Assembly: GCA_903813345.2 (NCBI GenBank)
Contig: CAIIXF020000196.1
Coordinates: 1 to 25,000, forward strand
Length of the DNA stretch: 25,000 nucleotides
Origin: Owenia fusiformis
Taxonomy: Eukaryota > Annelida > Polychaeta > Sabellida > Oweniidae
Reading direction: 5' to 3'
Part shown: piece by piece, positions 1-9,095 of the stretch
How positions within the stretch are numbered: position 1 is the stretch's first letter
Layout of the letters: each line of letters begins with the position of its first letter
Position numbers and translations under genes: made by a program
The notes under the pieces: generated by a model
Told to the model about the DNA's origin: nothing
What the model saw: the letters and a program-made list of their open reading frames with translations, nothing else
Database searches by the model: none

Positions 1-568
1 GGATTAGGATCATTTATGATTTTTTGGCTATTCCTGCGTCTTTTAAGCCGGAATAGTCACGTGTAACGGGCGCTTGCGCAATAACATTGTAAGGCCAGAT
101 CAGTCTGTCTTTAAATATTGCAACATGAAAAGAAGACTACTAGAGAATAGAGATAGTGAGTTAAACTACAACACAATGTGAGGAAGGCGGTTAAAGTTGG
201 TAATGCTGGAGAACAGTCAAAGTTCCTAACAATCCCAAGGTACCAGAGAGGTATTAATTCACGAAACGAGCATAATGTTTTACTTCCGAACTTTTCAGGA
301 ATTCCAAATCGCCGTTCAAAGTGTACCTTCACTAGGTCATTCAGACGCTATCTAATTTTTTAATTGTAATGCATATATTTTTCTCCTATCGGCCCCATGT
401 CCTTGAAATTCCTGATGAAGGCGTTCGTTATGATATATGCAAGATGGCAACCAAGAAAGACTGTGTATTATATGATTAGGTTGAAGAGATCCCATGAATG
501 ACAACGTCAAAGGGTTATTGGGACAGTGTTCGTCCCATAGTTAGTTTATTATGTGCATTTGGCATTTT
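1..568. other. 3' flank of the VWA gene, no gene recognised
   Basis: A minus-strand AATAAA at 550-545 lies 18 bases after the exon 4 TAG and could be a poly(A) signal with a very short 3' UTR. Short ORFs on both strands (for example 332-111 minus) are unconvincing. A further exon could lie here or beyond the window if the donor at 576 is used, but I see no good phase-1 acceptor-exon pair. Confidence 0.5.
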
Positions 569-2373
569 CTACTTACTATACGCCCCTTGGGGTAAAAATC
601 CATAAGGATCGCCATCAGGTTTTATTGTACTATGAATCACTACTTTTCTTTCATTTTCTTTTTTCCATTGATTTGTCTTGTCTTTATAGTCCTTGTAATT
701 TCCTGGCCAAAGTCCGCCATTTGGATTGCTTCCAAAATTGCCGCCATTATTGGAGTGTCTGTCGTTTCCATGGGGATTATTAGGATCTGGAACCCACGGT
801 TTTCCAGCATTACCATTATTCTTACTTGGGTCAAAGACTCCAACATTGCCGTCGTGTTTGTTATTGCCTCCGATACTGTCTGGGAGGTTGGAGTCGTAGC
901 CGCTGCCATGGCGCCTATTATCATCTATTTCGTTATATGATCTATCATTTTTTCTATTTCCATATGGGTCATCTCTGCCATTGCCAGCACCATCCCTGCC
1001 ATTCCCAGAGCCAGCTCTGTCATTGCCAGCGCCATCTTTGCCATTACCAGCGCCATCTATGTCATTGCCAGCGCCATCTCTGTCATTGCCAGCGCCATCT
1101 CTGCCATTACCAGCGCCATCTCTGCCATTGCCAGAGCCATATCTGTCATTGCCAGCGCCATCTCTGTCATTACCAGCGCCATCTCTGCCATTACTAGCGC
1201 CATCTCTGCCATTGCCAGAGCCATATCTGCCATTGCCAGAACCATCTCTGTTATTGTCAGACCCATCTCTGCCATTGCTGGCGACATTTCTGTCATTTCC
1301 ACCTCTGTTATTACGATTTCTGTTTTTGCCTCTATTATGACGATTTCTGCTATTACCACCTCTGTTATTGTGATTTCTGTCATTTTCAGCGCTATTTCTG
1401 TCAATATCGTTCCTGTCATTACCAGCACTATCCCTATCATTATTAGCGCTATTTCTGTCATTATCTTTTCTATCGTTACCACTACCAGCATTATTCCTGT
1501 CATTGTCAGCACTGTTTCTGTCAATATCATTCCTGTCATTGTCAGCACTATTCCTGTCATTGCCAGCGCCATTTCTTTCATTACCATATCTATCCTTGTT
1601 ATTTCTGTCAAAACCATTTCTGTCATAACCATTTTCATCATAGTCATATATGCTATTTTCGTTCTTTTTATTTCCATTTCTGTCAAAACCATTTTTGTCA
1701 AAGCCGTTTCTGTCGTAGCCATATTTGTCTAAGCCATTCTTGTCAAAACCATCTTTGTCATAACCATTTTTGTCGTAGCCATCTTTGTTAAAACCATTTT
1801 TATCATAACCGTCTTTGTCGTACCCTTCTTTATCATAACCGTATCTGTCATACCCACGTCTGTAGCCATCCTCGTCGTATCCATATACGTTCAGTCCATC
1901 TTTATCATATCCATTTCTGTTGTAACCATCTCTGCCAATACCATTTTTGTTATACCCATCATTGTCATATCCATTTCTATTGTAGCCATTACGGTCATAG
2001 CCATTCCTGCCATAACCATTACGGTCATAGCCATCTCTGTCATAACCATCTTTGTCATACCCATCGATATTATATCCATCTTCATCGTATCCGTTTCTGT
2101 CAAATCCCTCATCATCAAACCCATAATTGTTTCCAGTTTCATCGAGACCAATACGGAGGTCATCTTCATCGTCATCTATATCAATTACACCTGCTTTATT
2201 TCCACCAAATGGGTTCTCATTTCGTCCGTTTTCTTGACTTCTGCTGCCTGTTGAACCTAATTCATTCCCTCCCGCAAGTCCCCGACCACCAAAACCACCA
2301 GGACCAACTTCCTCTCGACCATTGGGGTTTCCAAACTCATCATCATCATCACTATTGTTGTTTCCATTGCTAT
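569..2373 (-). CDS. Exon 4: about 600-codon Asn/Asp/Gly/Arg/Tyr-rich repeat exon, no Met or Cys
   Basis: The acceptor is CATTTGTGTTTCAG. The frame starting at 2371 stays open to TAG at 571-569, which is 601 codons and an exact multiple of three. Order: an acidic start (SNGNNNSDDDDEFGNPN) and a Gly-rich patch; pentapeptide repeats G-(Y/F)-(D/N)-(R/K)-(D/N), about residues 370-543; degenerate NDRNSAD-type repeats, about 544-650; heptapeptide repeats N-(D/G)-R-D-G-(A/S)-G, about 650-753; then a less repetitive tail with KPWVPDPNNP, GGLWPGN and YKDYKDK. No in-frame ATG exists, so Met-initiated ORF scans miss it and report other-frame shadows. The protein is hydrophilic and surely disordered. Nacrein/N66-type mollusc shell proteins also carry Gly/Asn repeats, but that is an analogy in composition, not shown homology. 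A GTAAGT donor at 576 may end the exon earlier. Confidence 0.78.
970..1282 (-). repeat. 21-bp coding tandem repeat (heptapeptide NDRDGAG type), about 14-15 units
   Basis: A 21-bp unit repeats without indels and encodes Asn-(Asp/Gly)-Arg-Asp-Gly-(Ala/Ser)-Gly. Units are highly similar at the DNA level, including silent positions, which points to recent expansion. The interval 1283-1600 holds older, diverged seven-residue units (NDRNSAD, NDRNDID) plus RNRNN-type sequence. Confidence 0.85.
1601..2122 (-). repeat. 15-bp coding tandem repeat (pentapeptide GYDRN type), about 33 units
   Basis: On the minus strand the unit is GGN-TAY-GAY-(AGA/AAA)-(AAT/GAT), translating to Gly-Tyr/Phe-Asp/Asn-Arg/Lys-Asn/Asp. 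The periodicity breaks once (a GNKKNENSIYDYDEN insertion near 1680). Acidic and basic residues alternate around each aromatic residue. Confidence 0.85.
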
Positions 2374-2925
2374 CTGAAACACAAATGGAAAATTATATTT
2401 TTTTTATTTAGTTTTTTTATTTCAGAGAAGAAAAAGTATAGCTTAATGTGAAGATCGATCATGCGTATGGTGGTTCATGCCTCCGAAAAACTACAAGACA
2501 AATGAAAAAACTTTTCATTGGCATTGTATGGATCTTTCATGTGATAAGGGCCATTTAATATTTGTTGAACATTCACAAAATTTTCACGATTTTACTACGT
2601 GTATCGATCGTTGTGACATTATAGCCAGGAAGTCGGTGATAACAGGTGCACTTTTTCATACAATCTCATTACCAAGCATCAAAATATTATTTTTCATTTT
2701 GTTCGTGTCATTCTGGCATTACCTTTTGTTGTATCCATGAGGAACATATTAGACGTGAAAAGTTATTATGCGTTATTTTGCCATGGTTGCTACTAAAAAT
2801 GTCTTAACTAATTCAAAAGAATCCACTTAGGATTGACGAAAGAATGGCCAATTTGAACAATCATACCACTAAGAGACCAGATCAAACCACAAGGGTAAAT
2901 GTTTATCTATTTATGGCTAACTTAC

Positions 2926-3066
2926 TCGCACTATCAGTATTTTCATTTCCGGGTCCCTCGCCAACTCTGCCACTATCATTTACGTCCCCATCTATCGTAT
3001 TATCATTCTCAGTTGTACTTGGCGTTGGGGTTGGACGCTGTCTAAGCCTTACTTGACCCCTTGTGA
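2926..3066 (-). CDS. Exon 3: Thr/Pro/Asn/Asp-rich linker
   Basis: This 141-nt exon is phase 1 on both sides, with acceptor TTTGTTTCTAG and donor GCGA followed by GTAAGT. It encodes about 47 residues without Cys or Met. A basic start (TRGQVRLRQR) is followed by PTPTPSTTE and then by Asn/Asp/Gly/Ser/Glu-rich sequence. The last base joins AT of exon 4 to make Asn286. The stretch resembles a flexible, possibly O-glycosylated linker between the VWA fold and the repeat tail. No domain is recognised. The exon rests on its splice sites, phase and composition, which grades smoothly into exon 4. Confidence 0.72.
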
Positions 3067-3208
3067 CTAGAAACAAACAGGTAACATGCTCTATAACTAA
3101 TTTACTTTTTTCTTCATACATGTATATATTTTCTCCATAAAATGGATAATGTTACGAAAACTATAACAAAGATGGTATTTGGTCATGTCACGAAATTTAT
3201 GAAAGGAT

Positions 3209-3321
3209 TTAAGTTAACATCTCTGATACAGGTTTTTGATCTACGTGTATATTAACTATGTATTCATCAATTTTATCGGCTTCATGTTGGCTTGTGCCAT
3301 ATAACCCACACTGGCACTCAT
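3209..3321 (-). CDS. Possible alternative terminal exon after the VWA domain
   Basis: A strong acceptor (TTTATTTTGTTTAG) precedes 113 nt open in the phase dictated by exon 2. The predicted end after the VWA domain would be NCNDECQCGLYGTSQ and about 25 more residues, stopping at TAA 3211-3209. I see no phase-1 donor inside, so it could only be a final exon giving a short VWA protein without the repeat tail. No AATAAA lies close downstream, which weakens the idea. Confidence 0.2.
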
Positions 3322-3505
3322 CTAAACAAAATAAAGCTGCGGTAAACCTCAAGCCACGATAGCGCCGTGGGAAGGTACAATTTCTAAAACCTAATTTTAA
3401 TTTATTTGAGAGGTATTTCATTCGGAACAGGCTGGTACATTTAGACTTAACGGGGCATTGTACTCTTGGTAGTATATCTATGCGGGACCAAGTGTATATA
3501 CTCAC

Positions 3506-4084
3506 CATTACAGTTCATGATCATTTCTTTCATAGTGTCTAATGGAACAAAGTCATTTACTTGGAAGACAAACTTTTCACTAGGTTGACTCCCAATGCCA
3601 TAGATTTCCCTAGCAGAGTAAAACTGTCCCAGACTGATTGAGAATACATATATCCCAAGTTTGTGGAGTTTATTCGCTTCTTTAATGGTGACTGCAGAGT
3701 CCTCAGACCGACCGTCTGTTAGGAAAAACACTACGTGTGGTACGGTGTCACGCGCACCGTGTTCTTTGGAAAACATTCGCTTCCTCACAAAGTCCAACGC
3801 ATTGGCAGCGTTGGTGTCTCCACCTCGTTGCTGCACAGTGTCCAAATACACAAGAATATCAGCCTTTCGTGAAAAGCTATTCAAATGGAATAGGCGGTTA
3901 GCTTTGTTGGCGTATGTCATAACACCAACCTGGGTTTTGCCAACGCCTACATCTAACTTTTCAATGATGTCTCTTACATACTGTTTGCCACTGTTGAAGT
4001 CTTCTGGGTATATACTGGCGGATACGTCCAGAGCAAATACGATGTCGATACCATCTGCGGTCCCTGTGCCTCCACTTTCACATC
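3506..4084 (-). CDS. Exon 2: complete von Willebrand factor A domain
   Basis: This 579-nt exon is phase 1 at both ends, with acceptor TTTTACAG and donor GTGAGT, and encodes residues 47-238. VWA hallmarks are visible. A hydrophobic strand leads into DVSAS at 65-69 (MIDAS D-x-S-x-S), Thr136 lies in GGDTN, and Asp169 lies in FFLTDGRSED, so all five metal-coordinating positions are intact. Cys47 and Cys237 flank the fold and probably form the usual closing disulphide. The length (about 190 residues) is normal for the family. VWA domains mediate metal-dependent protein-protein or matrix binding; in matrilin-, collagen- and shell-matrix-type proteins they are extracellular, which fits the upstream signal peptide. 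A longer open frame upstream of 4084 runs into intron and is not coding. Confidence 0.9.
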
Positions 4085-4156
4085 CTGTAAAACATGATAG
4101 TAACATTCTCAAAGATTGTTTAAAATTAGTGTTAGCACTTTGTCATTAATGAATAA

Positions 4157-4243
4157 ACACAAGGAGCACACGCGTCTCGAACTCGCAACCTCGTGGTTAC
4201 GGCGCCTAGCCCTCTCGGCCAACTCGACAACCCTACTCTCAAA
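4157..4243 (-). mobile_element. tRNA-derived SINE head or degenerate tRNA
   Basis: On the minus strand an A-box-like TTGGCCGAGAGGG (4222-4210) is followed by a B-box-like GGTTGCGAGTTCGAGAC (about 4188-4172), with spacing like a tRNA. The T-arm pairs with one mismatch around loop TTCGAGA, but acceptor-stem ends do not pair, so it is not a functional tRNA. It most resembles the Pol III head of a Ser/Leu-tRNA-like SINE. It lies in intron 1 just upstream of the VWA exon, in the same orientation as the gene. Confidence 0.5.
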
Positions 4244-4424
4244 CATTCTTCATTCTAATGATAATGGTGGAGCCGAAGCTTTATCGAGCAAGACGAAGCT
4301 TGGTACAAGCAGTTGACGAGGGTGCCATGTGAACTTGGGATTGTGAGTAAAAGAGTGGGGATCTTTATGCATTGGTTTCCCCTTATTTTTGTTATAAATT
4401 GTCGTGAATGGTTATATACCATAA

Positions 4425-4508
4425 GGGGCGCACAAACGCGATCGTATTGTGGCTCCCGATGAGGACTATGAGCCTGACAGTGACAAGGGTGTAGAACCGG
4501 CTGATCAG
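4425..4508 (+). other. Unrecognised exon-like open segment
   Basis: Between TAA at 4422-4424 and a CAG-GTACAG donor-like site, 28 codons read with a coding look, including KRDRIVAPDEDYEPDSDKG, rich in Asp/Glu. No good acceptor precedes it (only CATAAG) and no partner exon is seen. It may be a remnant of a transposon ORF or retrocopy. Function unknown. Confidence 0.15.
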
Positions 4509-4509
4509 G

Positions 4510-6144
4510 TACAGAGCCTCTATGTCAGTTTTATTTGTTCACACTTTGAATATATAGCACTCACAGTGTAGCAGTTCAATCGCAGTTCAATCGAATAGTT
4601 ACTTTATCATGTAAAAAGAACAAGCTGTACCTCAGAATCTGAAATAGATGAGTCAATTAATCTTGACTATTCTTCCCAATGTTTTCCAGTTAAAACCACC
4701 TGGTTACGTCAGATGGGATGAAGATGGGATAAGATAAATTGTGTCGGCCACCCTAACGGAATTCAGAGGAAATGTTTAGAATATTGATTCACTGTTGTAT
4801 GCCATGGTCACGTTGTCTGCCATGTTAGATCAACCTTTTGATAATAACACATGTTGCATCCATGACATGAAAGAGCAGCGCGTGCCGGAGGTGGCACATG
4901 CATTAGAAAAGCATTTTTCAAGTAGAGTACTGTAGTATTATATCATTCGCAAGATATCTTTCGTCTCGAGGGTTATTGGCCTATACAACAGTATGCAATA
5001 TCAGCACCATCCATTTATAGAAACAAACGTACAATGTACTACCTAGAGAGCGCTTCGATCTTTCCGATAACATTCTATCATTTCCCGCAGGAATTGGGTT
5101 ATCTTCATGATTGTCACAAAGGAATCTTGATCGTCACTGGCTCTTTTGTGCAATACGATAGACGCACAGAGAGAACGCTTACTGTGTTTACCTGTTTTAA
5201 TGTTTTTATCTGATTCTTGTCGTATTTCTTCCAATTGCAATGCCACTTAAGATAGCAGTTACGCAAGAAATCATACTGTTGATACACAATAAATGAAAAC
5301 ATCCCATTTAACAAAATCGCTATTAGTTCCCTGTGACCTAAAAGATTGTTTAGGTTTTTATAAAACATAATAGACGCGTTTAATGACTCTTAAAGTTTTC
5401 TAAACATATTTATTACACCACGTTATGTTTGTTAACTTGCGAAACACTACGCCCTTTTCTCACCCAAAACATTTAAGATTGAATCCTGAAGTTCCAGAGC
5501 ACGCCATCGCGGTGTCTGTTAACGGACGCGTGTCAGATTCTTTTTTAGCTTGTGTCTGATCGATTTTTTTCTTTCATCTCACTCATTGAAGGTCACTGAC
5601 AACGAAACACCATGCCTGACAGGGATCATTCCAAGGGACCCCGACCCATTAAGTATTGAATGACAGCTGCCACTTATATTTCAAAGTACCCACTTAGTAT
5701 TTTTCGAAAGTGTTCTGAAAGACCTGATAAGCTAATCGTGGCGCTCCAATGAACAATCGCTGGGAATTACGAAATAAATGGAAAGCCTCCAAAGAAATAA
5801 ATATTTTTAATCTAAGCTACTTCCCGTTTGTAGAAGCTAAACAGACTTTTTTTAAAGCTGTTAAGAAATATTTAATGTTAAGGTAAACAAGGTTGCTAAT
5901 CGTTTTAATGTACCCTCCTGACACCAAACGCAGAGCCTGCTTGGGCTGGATACAAACAAGGATCTCTCTAAGAAGCAGAACCACGCTATTTGTACAAAAC
6001 ACTTAACTTTCTACTACGTAACAAAAATGAATCACAAATGATTTGTGACATTTTAAATTCTGAAAAAATATCCATCTGTAACATGAAACATTTGAATATT
6101 ATTCTACAATTCTATCCACCGTGTGTAGTGTATACATCGCTAGT
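4510..6144. other. Intron 1 segment, mostly featureless
   Basis: AT-rich sequence with no supported gene apart from the optional exon at 5245-5192. Neighbouring minus-strand ORFs at 5368-5114 and 5246-5043 have splice-like edges but no consistent phase. Confidence 0.4.
5192..5245 (-). CDS. Possible optional 54-nt exon of the VWA gene
   Basis: Between a CTATCTTAAG acceptor and a strong AAACAG-GTAAAC donor lies a 54-nt stretch. Read in the gene's phase 1 it is open and encodes ALQLEEIRQESDKNIKT between the exon 1 linker and the VWA domain. Its inclusion would keep frame with both neighbours. The charged, helix-prone sequence looks coding, but the acceptor is moderate and nothing proves use. 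The same interval can also be read in another frame from an acceptor at about 5342, which would not be phase-compatible. Confidence 0.27.
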
Positions 6145-7480
6145 CTTTATGTTAGTCTTGTGGCAATGTTAAAATGGAGTATCCATTAACTCTGATGTTT
6201 CTCTTATGACAATGTCACAAAAGGAGTATCCATTACAAATACGTTGATGTCATTCTATATTGACAATGTTACAATTTAAACAATATTCATCACAAATGTT
6301 TTATGTTATTTTATTGACAATGTCACAAAAGCAGTATCCATAACAAATACTTTGTTGTTATTCTAATGGCAATGTCACAAAAGCAATATCCATTACAAAT
6401 ACTTTCAAATTGTTGTTATTGTAATGACAACGTCACAAAAGCAGTATCCATTATGTGGTGTTATTTTAATGGCAATGTCGCAGTATCCATTACAAAATAT
6501 TGTGATGTTATTCTTATGACAATGTCACAAAAGAAGTCCCCATTACAAATTACAAATACTTTGTTGTTATTCTAATGACAATCTCACAAAAGCAGTATCC
6601 ATTACAAATATTGTGATGTAATTCTGATGACTATGTCACAAAAGTAGTATCCATTACAAATATTGTGATCTTATTCTATTGACTATGTCCCAAAAGCAGT
6701 ACCCATTACAAGTATTGTGATGTTATTCTAAGGCAATTTCACAAAAGCAGTATCCATTACAAATATTGTGATGTTATTCTAATGACGATGTCACAAAAGG
6801 AGTATACATTACAGATATTTTGATATTATTATTTTGACAATGTTACAAAAGCAATATCCATTACAACAACTTCAATGTCATTTTATTGACAATGTCACAG
6901 AGGCAGTATCTGTTACAAATACTTCAATGTTATTTGAATCGGTGTCAATGGCACAAACGTAATCTGAATTACACACAGGGGTATCCATTACAAATGATGT
7001 TATTCTATTGACATCGTCACAAAAGCAGTATCCACTACAAGTACTTTGATGTTGTTCTAATGACAATATCACAAAAGCAGTATCCATTACAAAATATTGT
7101 GATGTTATTCTAATGACAATTTTTCAAAAGCAGGATCCATTACAAATACTTTGTTGTTATTCTAATGACAACATCACAAAAGATGTATCCATTACAAATA
7201 CTTTTATGTTATTCTATTGATAACGTCACAAAAGCAGTATCCATTACAAATATTGTGATGTTATTCTAATGACAACATCACAAAAGATGTATCCATTACA
7301 AATACTTTTATGTTATTCTATTGATAACATCACAAAAGATGTATCCATTACAAATACTTTTATGTTATTCTATTGATAACGTCACAAAAGCAGTATCAAC
7401 TACAAATATTTTGATATTGTTCCAATGACAATGTCACAAAAGCAGTAGCCATTACAAATACTTTGATGTTATTTGTAATC
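6145..7480. repeat. 52-bp satellite array, about 25 copies
   Basis: The consensus unit is roughly TTATTCTAATGACAATGTCA then CAAAAGCAGTATCCATTACA then AATATTGTGATG (52 bp). The unit contains the short palindrome TGACAATGTCA. Copies vary by substitutions and small indels. The array sits inside intron 1 of the VWA gene model. ORFs across it are periodic shadows. Confidence 0.88.
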
Positions 7481-7539
7481 AAAAAATAAATAGAAATAAA
7501 AAATCAGTAACAATGGCACAAACGTAATTTAAATTACAC

Positions 7540-8490
7540 GCCTTAATATTACTCTATTGATAATTTTAAAAAAGGCGTACCCATTACAAATGATCCAACG
7601 TTACTCAAATGATGATGTCACTACTAAAAAAAGAGTTTCAAATGCAAATACTTGATACATAGGATACACATACATGCAGTCCCAGAAAAGAGCTGTCATG
7701 ACAAAAAACACGTGTTCAAATGTTACCATATATTCTGCATTTATTTATTTTTATCTGTAAAAAATAAACAATACCAGGTGGACTTTATGTCCTGTCAACT
7801 TGTATTTCAATTTTTAAAGGATACAGACACACGATGTTCTAATAAAATAGCTCAGGATCAAGAATTAGATTATGATAGACCTCAAATGGTATTTATAGAA
7901 TGATCAACAATTTGAAAGGTTATGTTGATGTTTTAGGGCAATGTACCCTGTGTTCAAAATAGAAGTTTTAAAAACCACAGAAATGTAATACACCGCAAAT
8001 ACGGCGAGTGAGCAATAACAGTCGATCATATTTCCAAGGTCAATGAACGAAAATATCTCAGTTTTTATTTTGGATAATGATCCTTTTGAATCACACATTG
8101 CAAAGACTATTGGGGGAAGTATAAACTACTTGCCAACTTTCGATAAAATCAGAGTTTTTTGTTCATTAGGCCTAACTGGTATTTTTCAAATTTTGATTAT
8201 ACGCAGATTTAGACTTTATCCTAATGACAGTGTCCTTGTAAATACTTTAAGTGTTACTCAAATTGCAATAATGGATGATCCATTATTCTAATGACAATAT
8301 ATATACTTGTAACAAAATAAGTATCCATTGTAAAATATTACAATGTTATGTTGTGTCACAAAAGGAGTATTCATTACAAATACTTCAAATTTTATTTATT
8401 TGATGGTTTCACTAAAAGGTATTCATTACAAATACTTCAGTTTTACTCTATTGATGTCAAAAAAGGAGTATTCATTTCAAACTAGAAAAA
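7540..8490. repeat. Decayed outlying copies of the 52-bp repeat with unique AT-rich spacers
   Basis: Recognisable pieces (GGCGTACCCATTACAAATGA near 7575, then several ATTCATTACAAATACTTCA-like units at 8290-8480) show that the array was once longer. The intervening 7650-8210 is AT-rich with no supported gene. Confidence 0.5.
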
Positions 8491-8544
8491 AGCAACTCAA
8501 CGGAGTAGTTAATCCCACCGAACAAAATATGTCTTGATAAAAAG

Positions 8545-8945
8545 CAGCCATCTTGAAAATTCTTCTTGAACAGAGCTCCCTTGTCCCTAGATATCAGCAT
8601 ATACAATTTGAACCAAATCTGTACACTGGTATTTGAGTTATCAAAAAATATCTTCACGAAAATTGGCCGCCATTTTGAAATCAAGTGGCCATCTTGAAAA
8701 TGTCTTCTTCAGCAAAGCTCCTTTGTCCCCAGGCATCAACATATTTGTCCATCGTATATTGATTTGAGGGAAGAGTACATCAAAGGGTATTATTATACTC
8801 TACCATCACAACAAAAGTTTGTTAGTTTAATGTCCTCAGAAGGAATTAATGAATTAAGTAACTTAGCAACAGGACAACCGAACGGACGGAAGGACGGGCG
8901 GACAGATGGACGGACGGACGGCTTTCCTATATCCCCCTCGAATTT
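8545..8945. mobile_element. Dispersed-repeat module with internal 141-bp duplication and GGAC tail
   Basis: A block beginning CCATCTTGAAAA occurs at about 8548 and again at about 8689, followed in both by similar TTCTTC, AGCTCC, TTTGTCCC and CATCA landmarks. The second copy leads to a (GGAC)n stretch at 8872-8931 and then CTTTCCTATATCCCCC. This looks like a non-autonomous element with a microsatellite end. No protein-coding remnant is visible. Confidence 0.45.
8872..8931 (+). repeat. (GGAC)n microsatellite
   Basis: Imperfect GGAC/GGAT tetranucleotide run. The short plus-strand ORF through it (GRTDGRTDG) is an artefact of the repeat. Confidence 0.8.
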
Positions 8946-8969
8946 CGTCCGGTGGGATAATAACAAGGG

Positions 8970-9095
8970 TTCTCTAATGTCAATGTAATACTTTGAGTAG
9001 CCATTACAAATACTTCAAAGTAACTGAAATGTCAATTAATTAAAAAGGGTGTTCATCACAAATACTTCCAAGATTATTTTAATGACACTCTCAAA
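8970..9095. repeat. Two further decayed 52-bp-type units
   Basis: TAGCCATTACAAATACTTCAAAG and TTCATCACAAATACTTCCAAG match the satellite's second half, placed beyond the GGAC element. This suggests the element inserted into the older array edge. Confidence 0.4.

Noticed and set aside
1057-1722. Long minus-strand ORF rich in Met/Thr/Glu and plus-strand ORFs rich in Ala/Pro/Ser or Cys/His
   Set aside because: They are other-frame readings of the 15- and 21-bp repeats; the true frame continues from a spliced acceptor and joins the VWA gene.
3209-3508. Cys-containing 99-codon minus ORF immediately after the VWA exon
   Set aside because: Most of it is intron sequence: it starts across the exon 2 donor in a different frame. 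Only the part after the acceptor at 3322 is kept as a low-confidence alternative exon.
3661-4149. 162-codon plus-strand ORF
   Set aside because: Antisense of the VWA exon, which has complete domain evidence.
4157-4243. Functional tRNA gene
   Set aside because: Boxes are present but acceptor ends do not pair and the T-stem has a mismatch; a SINE head or pseudogene fits better.
6145-8490. CRISPR-like regular repeat
   Set aside because: Repeats are contiguous 52-bp tandem units without unique spacers, in eukaryotic DNA.
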